Shown here piece by piece: positions 1 through 9,276 of a DNA stretch of 12,304 nucleotides (position 1 is the stretch's first letter; the number at the start of each line of letters is the position of its first letter). Source of the stretch: Entamoeba invadens IP1 (lineage: Eukaryota; Evosea; Mastigamoebida; Endamoebidae); the NCBI RefSeq assembly GCF_000330505.1, contig NW_004443515.1, positions 1-12,304 on the forward strand. The letters are read 5' to 3'. Under the pieces are notes generated by a model that was given only the letters and a program-made list of their open reading frames with translations, did not search any database and was not told where the DNA came from. The position numbers were made by a program, and so were the translations under genes.

Positions 1-23
1 TAATAGTATTACTATAATTGTCT

Positions 24-25
<2 letters not shown>

Positions 26-55
<30 letters not shown>
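26..55. repeat. (AAT)10 trinucleotide microsatellite
   Basis: Ten uninterrupted copies of AAT, followed by a degenerate AT-rich tail to about position 66. Nothing nearby suggests that it is coding. Confidence 0.95.
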
Positions 56-68
56 TATAATAATATAT

Positions 69-113
69 TCTTTAATAAAGCAAGAATAATGTTTATACTT
101 GCTTTATTAAAGA
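69..113. repeat. Perfect 16-bp inverted repeat (hairpin or cruciform)
   Basis: TCTTTAATAAAGCAAG at 69-84 is matched without error by its reverse complement CTTGCTTTATTAAAGA at 98-113, around a 13-nt spacer. The arms include three G:C pairs, so this is more than the casual A/T self-complementarity seen elsewhere here. It could be a cruciform-forming site, the remnant of a foldback element, or an RNA hairpin. There is no gene next to it to decide. Confidence 0.8.
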
Positions 114-2071
114 TAACTTTAGAAACATTCAAATATTATTTTTTATTATAATCATAATATTATGTAAAAATAAACTTAATAAAAGACAATTGTTTTAAAC
201 CCAATAAATTAAAATGTATATTTTAAATTATTATATTCAATATGAAATAATTAATATATATTATTTTCAATATTTAATTAATATTACAATTTTTTATTAT
301 ATTATCATATTTAATTTTCATTTTATAATGAAGATATATAACTATATGTAAATAGTAAAAAATTATAATTGAATAATAATTTAATTTTAACTTTATTTTT
401 TAACATAACTTTTTAAACCAAAACTACACACATTAATACCATTTAAAATTTCAAAATTACATAATATTTATAAACATACTATTAATAAATTATTAAATAT
501 AAATATATATATATATAACAGCCCAAAAAACAATTATGGAACAACATATAAATAGTTTGTATTATTTAAAAAAATAAAAAGATATTTATACTAATAGATT
601 AAGTATTTTTCTTTATTTATGGAAAAACAAAAACAAATTATATATTACCCAATTTTAATTATAAAAATTAAAATTTTTGTCAAAATGATATTAAAAATAT
701 AAAACATGGATATTATTGTCAATTTGTTTTATAATTGATATTATAACTATATTTAAATAAATAATATTATAATAATAATATTGTTATTATTATTTTTAAA
801 CAAACATTAAAAACTGAATAATTATCATTTATACCATTTATAAAAATATAAAATAAACTAAAAAACATATCATAAAAAGTTAATTTGCCTTTTGTTAACA
901 AGTTTTATTTTTGTGTGTTTTTTTTGTTAATTTATTTCACCATAATACCATTTTTGCCTAAATCTATTTTTTGAATAACTAAAACTTACCCCTACTATTT
1001 TTTATTAATATTAAACCATTTACTTTGAATGTATTATTATGATAATATTTTCATCTGATTTTATAAATTAATTATGATATTAATGTAATCATACCATTTT
1101 ATTGATAGTAAATAACGACTTTGTAAAAGTACCAAGGTTTTACTGTTTTCAAACAACAACGAAAACGATGTTGTCCCGAAGATTATAGTTGGAGTAATAG
1201 TTCTTTACTTTCGACAAGTTGTTTAAGAAACGATATTCACAATTATTTTTTTGTCAAATTGAATATGTTTGAAAAATATATTATATTTGAAAGAACATAG
1301 ACAACGGTGTTTGTTTCAATATTCTAATTGATCTTGTTATTCCGCTATTTTTTATCACTAATTAATAATTAGTTTATTTTTTGAAATATAAAATATAGTT
1401 GTTTTTAAGAACTATATAGTTTGTTTTATTTTTCAAAATTGTTTTTCACCAACTCAGAATTATTGTTCACATCTCAAAAATAATCAAATTATATTTTAGA
1501 TGGATTTCTAGTAAAAAAATGAAACAATCACACCAATAAGTTGGATAAAAACAACGGAACGTATTACAAAGAATTAAAATAACGCAAAACAGACAAGTCA
1601 GCAAACTATTATCTTTTCAATTCATTGAACAACAACAAACTGTGTTATAGAATGTATAACAACAATAAGTAAACAAGTTTGTTATATGTAATGTATATAT
1701 TAATCTATATATTCAATAACAATGACATTCAAGGTGGTTGAAATGTACTTGATAGTGAATCTGTTTTGGATACTCCAGGTACATCGCCTAATACTAAAAA
1801 TTTTATCGGCTTGAAAATATATGTCTCGGGATTTCTGATGTTTCTATTGCGTAAATCCCGAAAAATATTAAAATTATATCTTCGATATAATATTTTATTT
1901 AAACTATTTCTTATTTGTTAGTCTGTTTGAGTAATATCCTTGTGCAGAAAAATGTTAAGAAAAAATAAAACATGCATAACAATCTTTTTAAAAAGACCAA
2001 ACAACAAAAAAAGAAAAAAATAACACTGCCTAATAAAAAAATTAACAGGGAAACAAGGAAACGTATTAATA
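114..2071. other. Gene-free AT-rich spacer
   Basis: About 2 kb without a reading frame I can support on either strand. Positions 114-1100 are nearly pure A/T with short direct and inverted TAA/TTA runs, for example around 755-800. Positions 1100-1900 are slightly richer in G and C and may be very old coding or transposon sequence, but I could not match them to any family. A small palindrome, ACTAATT-AAT-AATTAGT, sits at 1357-1373. The short frame at 1911-2102 on the minus strand is Leu/Phe-rich and looks like translated low-complexity DNA. Confidence 0.6.
1826..1861. repeat. 9-bp hairpin TCGGGATTT / AAATCCCGA
   Basis: TCGGGATTT at 1826-1834 pairs perfectly with AAATCCCGA at 1853-1861 across an 18-nt loop. 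The CGGGA/TCCCG words recur inside the family A elements downstream (for example near 2232, 2278 and 5993), so this may be a fragment of a related element, but no TIR is present here. Confidence 0.6.
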
Positions 2072-2073
2072 TA

Positions 2074-3076
2074 AACTGTAGTTCAAAAGTCGGTACTGTC
2101 ATATTTTTAGAACTTCCTAAAGTCCCGTTTTTTATTTTTGTTTTTTCCTAAAAAAACAAAAAACAAAAAATCGAAAGTACCGACTTTATTTTGAAAAAAA
2201 TACCAATCCCGTTCAATTATTTTCGTACAAATTCGGGAAAATATCGGAATATTAGCCATCTTTTTCCAAAAAACCCGATCCCGTTATTTGATTTGACCAT
2301 AACTCAATACTTCACGACATATACACATCATTGTTGGCATAAAAGCACAACAATGAACGTTTAAGTGAATTTGGATGGTGTTGTTCGTGTCGAGTTTTAA
2401 CTGAATATTACTCTGTTTAAAATTTAACTGAAATTTAAAACAAACTGTGGTTATCTTCTCTGAATAAAAAATAATGAAATAAAGAGTTCCAAAAACACCA
2501 AAAATTACAGCAAATGTTTGATAATTTTGACAGGCATAAGTCAAAATTGTCAAAGGGCAACACTAGAAAAATAATACAAAATAACAATATTGTTTTGTTA
2601 TTGGATAATTTAAAAATGATGTTCTCACTGAAATGCTCAAAAAGAATGTCGACTTTATAAAACCCAACAAAGATAAGTTATCAAATCATTTTGTTATTTT
2701 TATTGTTTTTGTGACAACACTACTAAGCATACTAATCTTCGAACTAAGCTTTTGTTTTGTGAATATTTCATTAATTATTAAAATGTTTGATAATGAAAAA
2801 GATTGAAATTAAGTTTATTTGCTTTTATAATAAAATGCACTTTTGGGATCATTCACGTGTATTTCAAAAACAAAAATCCCGTTATTTCGAATTTTATATG
2901 GAATTTTTTAATGCTTAAAAATTTTTCAAGTAAAAAAATATTTTTTGAAGACTGTTTTTCTCTTTTTTACTTGGAAAAAATAAGCGAATTTATTACAAAA
3001 AACGATTCCCAAAAATAATAAACAAAATAAATGCAAAAAATCGGGACACCCCAGTACAGACTTTTGAAAAACAGTT
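2074..3076. mobile_element. Family A non-autonomous TIR element, copy 1 (TA-flanked MITE-like)
   Basis: The left end AACTGTAGTTCAAAAGTCGG (from 2074, continuing TACT) matches the reverse complement of the right end, AACTGTTTTTCAAAAGTCTG (read back from 3076, continuing TACT). Over 24 bp there are three differences. Both ends are bordered by TA (2072-2073 and 3077-3078), the hallmark target of Tc1/mariner-type transposons. Just inside the left end, AAAAGTCGGTACT at 2085-2097 is mirrored by AGTACCGACTTT at 2176-2187, so the terminus can fold on itself. The interior holds only small unconvincing frames (2284-2553 minus, 2803-3018 plus) that match no transposase I know. Assignment to the Tc1/mariner superfamily is inference from the TA target; the family is defined by comparison with copy 2 in this window. 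Confidence 0.82.
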
Positions 3077-3078
3077 TA

Positions 3079-3311
3079 TTTACAAAATAAAAAGTGTTAC
3101 AATTACAATAACAACATTATTAATAATAAATTTAGTTACACGTTTAACCATAATTATCAATTAAAAATTATTTTTGACTATAAAAATATAATTATTATTT
3201 ATAATAATTACAAATAATATTTTATCATATTAATACATTTTTATACTATTGAAAAACTATTATACTCAAATATATATAACAAATGAATATAAATAAAAAT
3301 TTTCTTAAATA
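3079..3311. other. AT-rich spacer
   Basis: Low-complexity A/T sequence between family A copy 1 and the decayed transposase. I looked here for a terminal inverted repeat matching the far side of the transposase remnant (5581-5790) and saw none. Confidence 0.5.
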
Positions 3312-5580
3312 TTATATAGTTTCACTATCAACGTTTTGCCATTCTGCTCTTGCCATTATCGCGTCTTTTTTGATTGAACGTGGTTTGAGTATTACTCCGT
3401 TTTGTACATTTTGTAGTTCCTCGATGATTGTTTGGTTTTGTTGCATCCACAGTTTGACTCCTTTCAATTCTTGTGCTTCTTGTTGGCTATGAAAGTCATG
3501 TGAGTAATTCCACTTGGAAAAAGTATGTATCGAAATCATCTAAAAATTTGGGAGAAATTATTTTAAGTCTTTTTTTATCGAAGTCTGTATAATACTGAGC
3601 GCCCCAAGCAAACATGTAAAAATTTTCAGACAAAAGTTGTGGTAAACTTCTAGTCCTTCTTTTATTGTTATCTCGTCGACATGTGGTGAATCAAATATTA
3701 TTTAGGCATTTTCAATGTTAAGTTTAAGTCTGTATAAATATTTTATATAGTCAAGTATTCGTTTGTATACAAATGTGTGACATAAATCGCTTTCTTGCAT
3801 CCATTCATGTATTTATCGAAGTCATAACATAGTCAACAAACGAGAGAGTACCAACGAACACTGGATTGTTTAAAGATGGTTTTCCGAGTGTTATTTTTGA
3901 TTTTTTGTCGTTCTCCTTTTCCTTTTCAGGAACAAATTCCAAGGGAATACAATCAAAAAAGTTTTGTAAGAGAGAAAAACACTTTAACAACATATTTGTG
4001 ATAAGAGCAACAAACTGGAAACGCGTGGTGGAATATTGCGGAATTTTTAACAAAGCTTTCCAAAGATCCGCCTTTTGAAGTTCGGTTTTCCATCTTCTTC
4101 TGATTGTTTTTTTTGTCATTTTAACTAAAAATTGTTTGATCATTAACAAATTTCCAAATTCAAAGGTCCTTTATGTCGCAACATTAAATCTATGAAATAT
4201 ACAATAATTATGATTATATAATGGTTATAAATTTGGTGTTAACTTGCTTGCATTTATACAAGTTATTATTACCAATACTGAGTCTAACATCAAACCATCA
4301 CAACAATACCCCCTTAGTAAGTCTAATGGTATCTCCATGTCTTTGAGTACTAACATATTCCAATTGGCCACATTTTCGGCATTTCCGGCTCCCCAAAATG
4401 CACCACTTTTATTTTAACAACTTTTATTCCAAATTGTTTTGTGAGGAACCTTCCATACAAAGACATGGTGCCTTCACCATTAAATTTCATTGTATCAACA
4501 ATCAAATAATATCCATAACAATTTGCTGTAATTTATAGTTCATTTATTGTTGCTTTGCCGATAGACGCCATTTTTCTTTGAATGGTCTACCAGAAATATT
4601 AATATTCAATACCTTTTCTAAAACATTACAACACATTAATACAGTCTTTATCAGACTCAACATTAAAACGCATTGATTACAAATTAGATTCAAAGCAGAA
4701 AAACAAATGACCAAAAGATTTAAAAGAAACTTTTTACAGAGTTTTGCAGTTGTAACGGTTTTTGAAAAAGAAGCCCACTTTTTCCCCAACAAAAGTTGAA
4801 CTTCTTTATTTATACCATTTGACATGTATAAAGGAAACTGTGACTTTTTGTGTTTCTTTGTTTTTTGTAATAATGTATATATAGTTTCAAAAATATGTGT
4901 ATCATGTTGAGTTATTTTGGAGTTTTGTTCTATTATTGCTTTTGTAAGTTCTTTGTTTAATTCTTCATGAGCAAAATCGTCTAGACCAGAATCCATTGTA
5001 TCACAATCTTCATAGAGATTGTACAATATAAGAAATTCTTTATCTTTTATTACAATTTTATCATCATTTACATTATTTCAAACATCATTTATCACTTCAT
5101 TATTTTGATTAGGCTCCAATTGTTTTATATGTTCATCGTATTGTGTATTTTCAATTAGTATATTCGTAGAATTACAATCATTATAAATCTTTCAAGAAAA
5201 TCACTCGAAAGTTGATCTGGATTACCTTAAAGTGATTTCAAAATACAATCCAATTCTTTTTCTAATTCAACATTTTTGAATTTGTCACATTTTGTATTAA
5301 GAGTTTCGACTGCTTGATAATTTACAACTTTAAATTGTCAATAAAAACTTTTTTTCAAAGTCACCTTCAAAATTAACACATTGATCTTGTTTATTATTTT
5401 GGTGTTTGCTTTTGAAGTTGTATTTGTAATTTTGAGAACTACTCAATTCGAAACAATTGGACAAAAATGATAATTATCAATTTCTGTATCTGAAATATAT
5501 ATGTTGAAATGGTTTAAAAGTATGATAATTAGTGAATTCTACAACTCGACGATCAAAACTTTCTTGATCATTAAGACGTT
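3312..5580 (-). pseudogene. Decayed transposase, probably hAT superfamily
   Basis: Reading the minus strand, open segments in shifting frames form one protein-like path of about 700 codons. Recognisable blocks in order are: acidic Asn/Glu-rich leader (about 5200-4900); NCYGYYLIVDTMKFNGEGTM with a candidate first catalytic Asp at 4494-4496; LLRGYCCDGLMLDS with an Asp at 4297-4299; NYCIFHRFNV giving a C-x2-H pair (Cys 4201-4203, His 4192-4194); and LKIPQYSTTRFQF (Arg 4021-4023). These resemble the first-Asp, second-Asp, C-x2-H and TRW-like blocks of hAT/DUF4371-type transposases. The tail (3312-3539) is Gln/Glu-rich and possibly coiled coil. In-frame stops lie at 4225-4227, 4171-4173 and elsewhere, with several frameshifts, for example near 4380 and 3810. 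No BED finger, flanking TIR or 8-bp duplication was found. The superfamily call rests on visual motif resemblance; that it is a dead minus-strand gene is firmer. Confidence 0.5.
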
Positions 5581-5791
5581 TTTGTGTGTTTTTTTATATT
5601 TTATAAAAAAAATAAAAATAATTAATCACTTGTTTTTAAATCTTATTTAACAAATTAATTTGTATAAATAAATTAAACATTTAATTAAATTAAATACAAT
5701 AATAATATGAAAAACAATGATTTATTCATACAATATCATAGAATTACAAAAATAAATTGTTATTTAATATAATAATCAAACAATAATAATA
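5581..5791. other. AT-rich spacer upstream of the decayed transposase
   Basis: Almost pure A/T between the 5' side of the minus-strand transposase remnant and the heptamer array. It could include a former promoter, but no specific motif is distinguishable from the background. Confidence 0.4.
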
Positions 5792-5812
5792 TATTGTATA
5801 TTGTATATTGTA
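5792..5812. repeat. TATTGTA heptamer array, left arm (3 copies)
   Basis: Three perfect TATTGTA units at 5792-5798, 5799-5805 and 5806-5812. The last two bases (TA, 5811-5812) are one copy of the target duplication of the element that follows. The same repeat resumes in register on the far side of the element. Confidence 0.95.
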
Positions 5813-6624
5813 AACTGTATGCCAAAAGTCGGTACTTTACCAATTATTAGTGGAAACCCTTTTATAATAAATTCCCGTTTTTTAAAGTTTTTTTGTTGTT
5901 TTCATTTATAATTTCCATTTGAAAAAAAGAAAAAACAGTACCGACTTTTTAACCCTCAAAACCAATACAGTTATAAATTTCAATTAAAATTTCGGGATTT
6001 TAACAAAAAATTAGAACAAACTTGTCCGATTTTCTGAGACTGTTATTCAGTCTTTTTCACTGTTGAGATTCTCAAAAAATCGGCATTTTTGCCTTTTGGT
6101 AATGGACGAGTAGTTTGAATGGGTGAGATAACCGTATTTTACCTCTCACATTACGACTCTCCCCCACTTCAAAATACACAATAAATCGTTCTAACTTGTT
6201 GTTATTTTATGGTTGTCTCTTTAAAAAAACAAACTTTGAAACACTACACATATTAAATGGTTATTTTTATTTTCAATAATCTTTTCTTTGTGTTGTAAGT
6301 GTTAATGAAATTGAAAGATTTTTATTATTTGTTGGATCATTAACATTTTCTTTTGAAAAGAGAAAAAGTCGGTTTTACTCACGGCAAAAACAACCATATG
6401 GTCAAGCAAAATTTTTGAAGAAGTAAGTTATTTGATATTTTCCTTGTTATTTTTTATTTAATTTTTTAGCTTGGTCTAAATTCAAGGTTCAGTCAAGTTT
6501 GTTTTTTAAAAAATAAGAGGGAAAAAAATAAGCAAAAAAACGATGTCAAACAAAATGAAAAATATTTGGAATCATTTACTTCAAAAAGTCGGGTCCTTTC
6601 GGTACCGACTTTTGAAAAACAGTT
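5813..6624. mobile_element. Family A non-autonomous TIR element, copy 2, inserted in the heptamer array
   Basis: This is an 812-bp element. The left end AACTGTATGCCAAAAGTCGG (from 5813) and the reverse complement of the right end AACTGTTTTTCAAAAGTCGG (from 6624) differ at only four of the first 20 bp. It is flanked by TA at 5811-5812 and 6625-6626 inside a TATTGTA array, which fixes the boundaries exactly. AAAAGTCGGTACT (5824-5836) has a perfect inverted partner at 5937-5949. At the other end AAAAGTCGG (6584-6592) pairs with CCGACTTTT (6605-6613), so each terminus is itself a foldback. The subterminal stretch 5955-6000 aligns with 2190-2245 in copy 1 and 9410-9460 in copy 3. No transposase frame is present, so it depended on an enzyme supplied in trans. 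Confidence 0.9.
6026..6083. repeat. Internal hairpin of family A copy 2 (14-bp stem, one mismatch)
   Basis: CCGATTTTCTGAGA at 6026-6039 pairs with TCTCAAAAAATCGG at 6070-6083 with a single C/A mismatch, around a 30-nt loop. A shorter competing pairing, GACTG/CAGTC at 6038-6042 and 6048-6052, lies at the base of the loop. I did not see a matching hairpin in copies 1 or 3. Confidence 0.7.
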
Positions 6625-6626
6625 TA

Positions 6627-6759
6627 TATTGTATATTGTATATTGTATATTGTATATTGTATATTGTATATTGTATATTGTATATTGTATATTGTATATT
6701 GTATATTGTATATTGTATATTGTATATTGTATATTGTATATTGTATATTGTATATTGTA
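6627..6759. repeat. TATTGTA heptamer array, right arm (19 perfect copies)
   Basis: Nineteen uninterrupted 7-bp units occupy exactly 133 bp. Because 7 is not a multiple of 3 and the unit makes no stop on either strand, all six frames stay open: the plus strand reads as a YCILYIV heptapeptide repeat and the minus strand as YNIQYTI. The two overlapping plus-strand frames that run through it (6543-6821 and 6566-6790) are products of this property and are not credible genes. Confidence 0.97.
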
Positions 6760-6785
6760 TGTTATATGTTATATGTTATATGTTA
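6760..6785. repeat. Variant heptamers (TATGTTA type) at the array edge
   Basis: The 7-bp period continues with a changed unit: TATGTTA at 6765-6771, 6772-6778 and 6779-6785, plus one overlapping the last TATTGTA. Keeping the period while changing the sequence suggests a diverged edge of the same array rather than a separate repeat. Confidence 0.85.
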
Positions 6786-7238
6786 TCTAAATTAGTATTG
6801 ATATATTATAATTTGTTTTGATTATTTTAATATTTTTATTATTGCGTTATTGGGTTAATGTTATGTTTTATTTTGTATTGTATCATATTAATATTTTTAA
6901 TTGTTTATTTATTATTTAATTATTAAATTATTTTTGGTATTATTAAGAGTGTTAACGTGATAGACCATTATTATGGAGATGACTTTGAAAATCTTACACA
7001 TTTATGTTGTAATTGATATAAAATTTACCTAAGAGATTACAAAAATAAGTTTGTTTAACCGAATTCACAAAAAATGATTTTTTTAAAGTTAAAAAAGAAA
7101 AAACAAATTTTATTTTAGTAAATATCATCTTAAACTTTTACCATTTAGATGAATTTGCCGCAAAAAAACATTTTTGTTAAAAAATGTTAACACTAAAGTT
7201 TTTTATTAGTTTACTTTGGTTTACAGTCAAAGGCGCCT

Positions 7239-7283
7239 ATTTGTCGGTTTTACGACACAAAAACGAGCTTATTTGTCGGTTTT
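7239..7283. repeat. Subterminal direct repeats ATTTGTCGGTTTT (left end of the MITE)
   Basis: The 13-mer ATTTGTCGGTTTT occurs at 7239-7251 (overlapping the TIR) and again at 7271-7283. Repeated subterminal words in such elements are often transposase-binding sites; that role is inferred here. Confidence 0.85.
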
Positions 7284-7923
7284 TAAAGAATTTTGTGGAA
7301 CTTTCCATAATTACATTTTTGTTGTTTTAAAAATATGTTTTTTATTTTAGATTCCTTATATCTATCAATTTAAAATAAAAAGGATAAATGACATAATATT
7401 ACCAAATACAAAACAACAATTTAATAAAAATATCCAGAAAACAAACACTTTACAAAAAAACGTGATGTGTTTATTAGAACAACTGATGTGGTTGAAGTTA
7501 TTGTGATTATTTCAAAATATTGGAATGAGATAACAAAAAAATAAGTAACTGTTTCAAACACACATTTTTTTCAAATAGAGCTTTGCTGCAATACAATAGT
7601 TTGAATTGGATATCTACACACTTGATTTGTATTGCAGAGTATCAAAGACAGCAGAAGATATAGTTCAAACAATAAAAGTGTTTGTTTCAACTTCGTATAA
7701 AAATGTCGATTTATTTTGCCATATCAAGAAACAAAAAAATCATATGAATAAATAACGGTTTTTATAATGCAATTAGAAAAAAATGTTTAATAATTCATAT
7801 TGCTTTGTTGACTGAAACGTATTAGATAATTTTTACAATTATTTTTTAAATCTTCTAAGAACGGGTAGAAGCCATTTTAATTAATTATTCAGTTAAAGTT
7901 CAAGTTTCCAGAATAAAAAACCC

Positions 7924-8016
7924 ATTTGTCGGTTTTGCATTTTAATTGGTCATTTAACCTACAAATAGATAAAACCAACAAATAGATAAAACCAACAAAT
8001 AAAGAAACCGACAAAT
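7924..8016. repeat. Subterminal repeat cluster (right end of the MITE)
   Basis: A direct copy ATTTGTCGGTTTT lies at 7924-7936, followed by three inverted copies: AAAACCAACAAAT at 7971-7983 and 7988-8000, a tandem pair with a 17-bp period and one substitution, and GAAACCGACAAAT at 8004-8016 within the TIR. With the left-end copies this makes six occurrences of one word in an 808-bp element. Confidence 0.85.
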
Positions 8017-8932
8017 TAGCGCCTTTGACTGTATTTAATTAATTGTATATACTATATTTAATCAATAAAATTATTGAAATTGAATAATTTATAAAATAAC
8101 ATATGATTTGTCATAAAAAACTACGGCATAGTTTACGGTGGATAGGCTGAAAAAATGTGGATAATAAATATAGATAGACAATCTTCATTATTACATGTTA
8201 AATGTAATGATTAACATACCTTGTTTTTTAAGTGGTTTTTGTTGGTATTTGCCGTATGTTTTTTTTCATTAATATGTGTTGTTATGATTTTTTAATAACA
8301 AAAAATAACTTATTGTTACAATGTGGTAATTTGCCATTAAACTTTTTAACTTTTTTATAGTAAAAATTAAATTTTATTCAACTATGTTAATAGAATTTGT
8401 TTTGTGATTATTCTGTCATTTTTATGTTCATTAATAATATTCTATTGTAATATAATTTATTGTTATTAAATAATAGTTTAGTTTAGACATGAAACCTTTG
8501 TCTTTAATATTTTCAACAAAACCTGAATATTATTTAGGATGTAAAACCCTTTTTTATACGTATAATTTGCGCCAACTAAAAGAACTTTATTTAACATATT
8601 TCAATTTTCAAATATTATTATTAAAATAATTAACCAATGGAGTGTTTATATAAATTACAATACTATTAGTAAAAAGTGATAACAAATGCATTTTTGAACC
8701 ACGATTAACAAAAAATAATATTATTTAAATTTGATATTGAAAATATATCTTTTTAAATGCAAAAACGGGATTTTTCCCAAATTATAATCACATAAATCAC
8801 CTTTGAAATGTTTTTTCAATTAAAAAAACGAAAAAATAGCGTTACATGTATCAAATAAACGAGATAATACACGTAAATTTTGTTAGTAATTTTATTTGTT
8901 CATTTTGATTTATTCTTATTTCACCACTCCAC

Positions 8933-8956
8933 AAAAACGCTGAAAATAGCGTTTTT
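8933..8956. repeat. Perfect 9-bp hairpin AAAAACGCT / AGCGTTTTT
   Basis: AAAAACGCT (8933-8941) and AGCGTTTTT (8948-8956) flank a 6-nt GAAAAT loop and are followed by further T residues. The shape imitates a bacterial intrinsic terminator, but it sits in non-coding transposon DNA of an evident eukaryote, so it is listed as structure only. Related half-sites occur at 8823-8844. Confidence 0.75.
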
Positions 8957-9124
8957 TTACTATGAAATTATTGAGAAATTTGGAAATACTCCTTATCGGG
9001 GTATTTATGTTTGTGTATCATTTTTGTCCCATAAATAATTATAAGTAACAATTATTAATTTTAAAAATCATAACATATGGTTTAAAACGGATATTTGGGG
9101 GTTTTCGACAAAAAAATAAGAGGC

Positions 9125-9176
9125 TATCCACACAAAATATTACAATCCGCAGGGATTCACCATTTCTGTGTGGATA
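9125..9176. repeat. Subterminal hairpin TATCCACACA / TGTGTGGATA
   Basis: A perfect 10-bp inverted pair (9125-9134 and 9167-9176) encloses a second small stem, AATCC/GGATT (9144-9148 and 9153-9157). It ends four bases before the right TIR of the 6946-9198 element. No equivalent exists beside the left TIR, although GTGGATA words recur at 8138-8144 and 8156-8162. Confidence 0.75.
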
Positions 9177-9276
9177 CGCCCTATCACGTTAACACTCTTT
9201 AAATATTAAAATAATTAATGATTCTTATTTTTTAACGATTATTTATAAATTCAAATGTTTTGTTATTTTAAATGTA

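Larger units (their letters stand above)
7224..8031. mobile_element. 808-bp Tc1/mariner/pogo-type MITE (CAGT ends, TA duplication)
   Basis: The left end CAGTCAAAGGCGCCTATTTG (from 7224) and the reverse complement of the right end CAGTCAAAGGCGCTAATTTG (from 8031) continue with TCGGTTT on both sides: 27 bp with two mismatches. TA flanks both ends (7222-7223 and 8032-8033). CAGT termini with a TA duplication are a recognised pattern of the Tc1/mariner superfamily, including pogo-like elements. There is no transposase frame inside. It lies wholly within the 6946-9198 element and is therefore the younger insertion. Confidence 0.9.
6946..9198. mobile_element. 2.25-kb TIR element with TTA target duplication, carrying a nested MITE
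   Basis: AAGAGTGTTAACGTGATAG at 6945-6963 is repeated perfectly in inverse orientation at 9181-9199. If the ends are taken as AGAGTG, they are flanked by TTA on both sides (6943-6945 and 9199-9201), the 3-bp target typical of PIF/Harbinger elements. A TTAA target (piggyBac or Kolobok style) would leave one unmatched base. Similarity between the two ends stops right after the 19 bp. Removing the nested 808-bp element and its TA leaves about 1.44 kb with no supportable coding frame, so this is a non-autonomous element. The superfamily is inferred only from the target size; the paired TIRs are observed directly. Confidence 0.8.

Noticed and set aside
2284..3018. Small frames inside family A copy 1 (2284-2553 minus, 2803-3018 plus)
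   Set aside because: They show no transposase motif, have no counterpart in copies 2 or 3, and their composition is that of translated AT-rich DNA.
3283..4078. Plus-strand frames at 3283-3492 and 3866-4078
   Set aside because: They are antisense shadows of the minus-strand transposase remnant, whose reading carries the recognisable motifs.
3079..5812. TIRs and target duplication of the hAT-like remnant
   Set aside because: Neither side offers a paired inverted sequence with an 8-bp duplication. The flanks are almost pure A/T and short matches are meaningless there.
5792..6785. Telomeric repeat or CRISPR array
   Set aside because: The heptamer lacks the G-rich strand of telomeric repeats and is interstitial. 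There are no spacers between units, so it is a plain tandem repeat.
6543..6821. Two overlapping plus-strand frames encoding a hydrophobic YCILYIV repeat, apparently a membrane protein
   Set aside because: They are the translation of the stop-free TATTGTA heptamer array in different frames, with starts inside the family A right end. The repeat is open in all six frames, so an open frame carries no evidence of coding.
8933..8963. Intrinsic transcription terminator (GC-containing stem followed by T run)
   Set aside because: The setting is eukaryotic transposon DNA with no upstream gene, and T runs are everywhere here. The 9-bp hairpin itself is reported as structure only.
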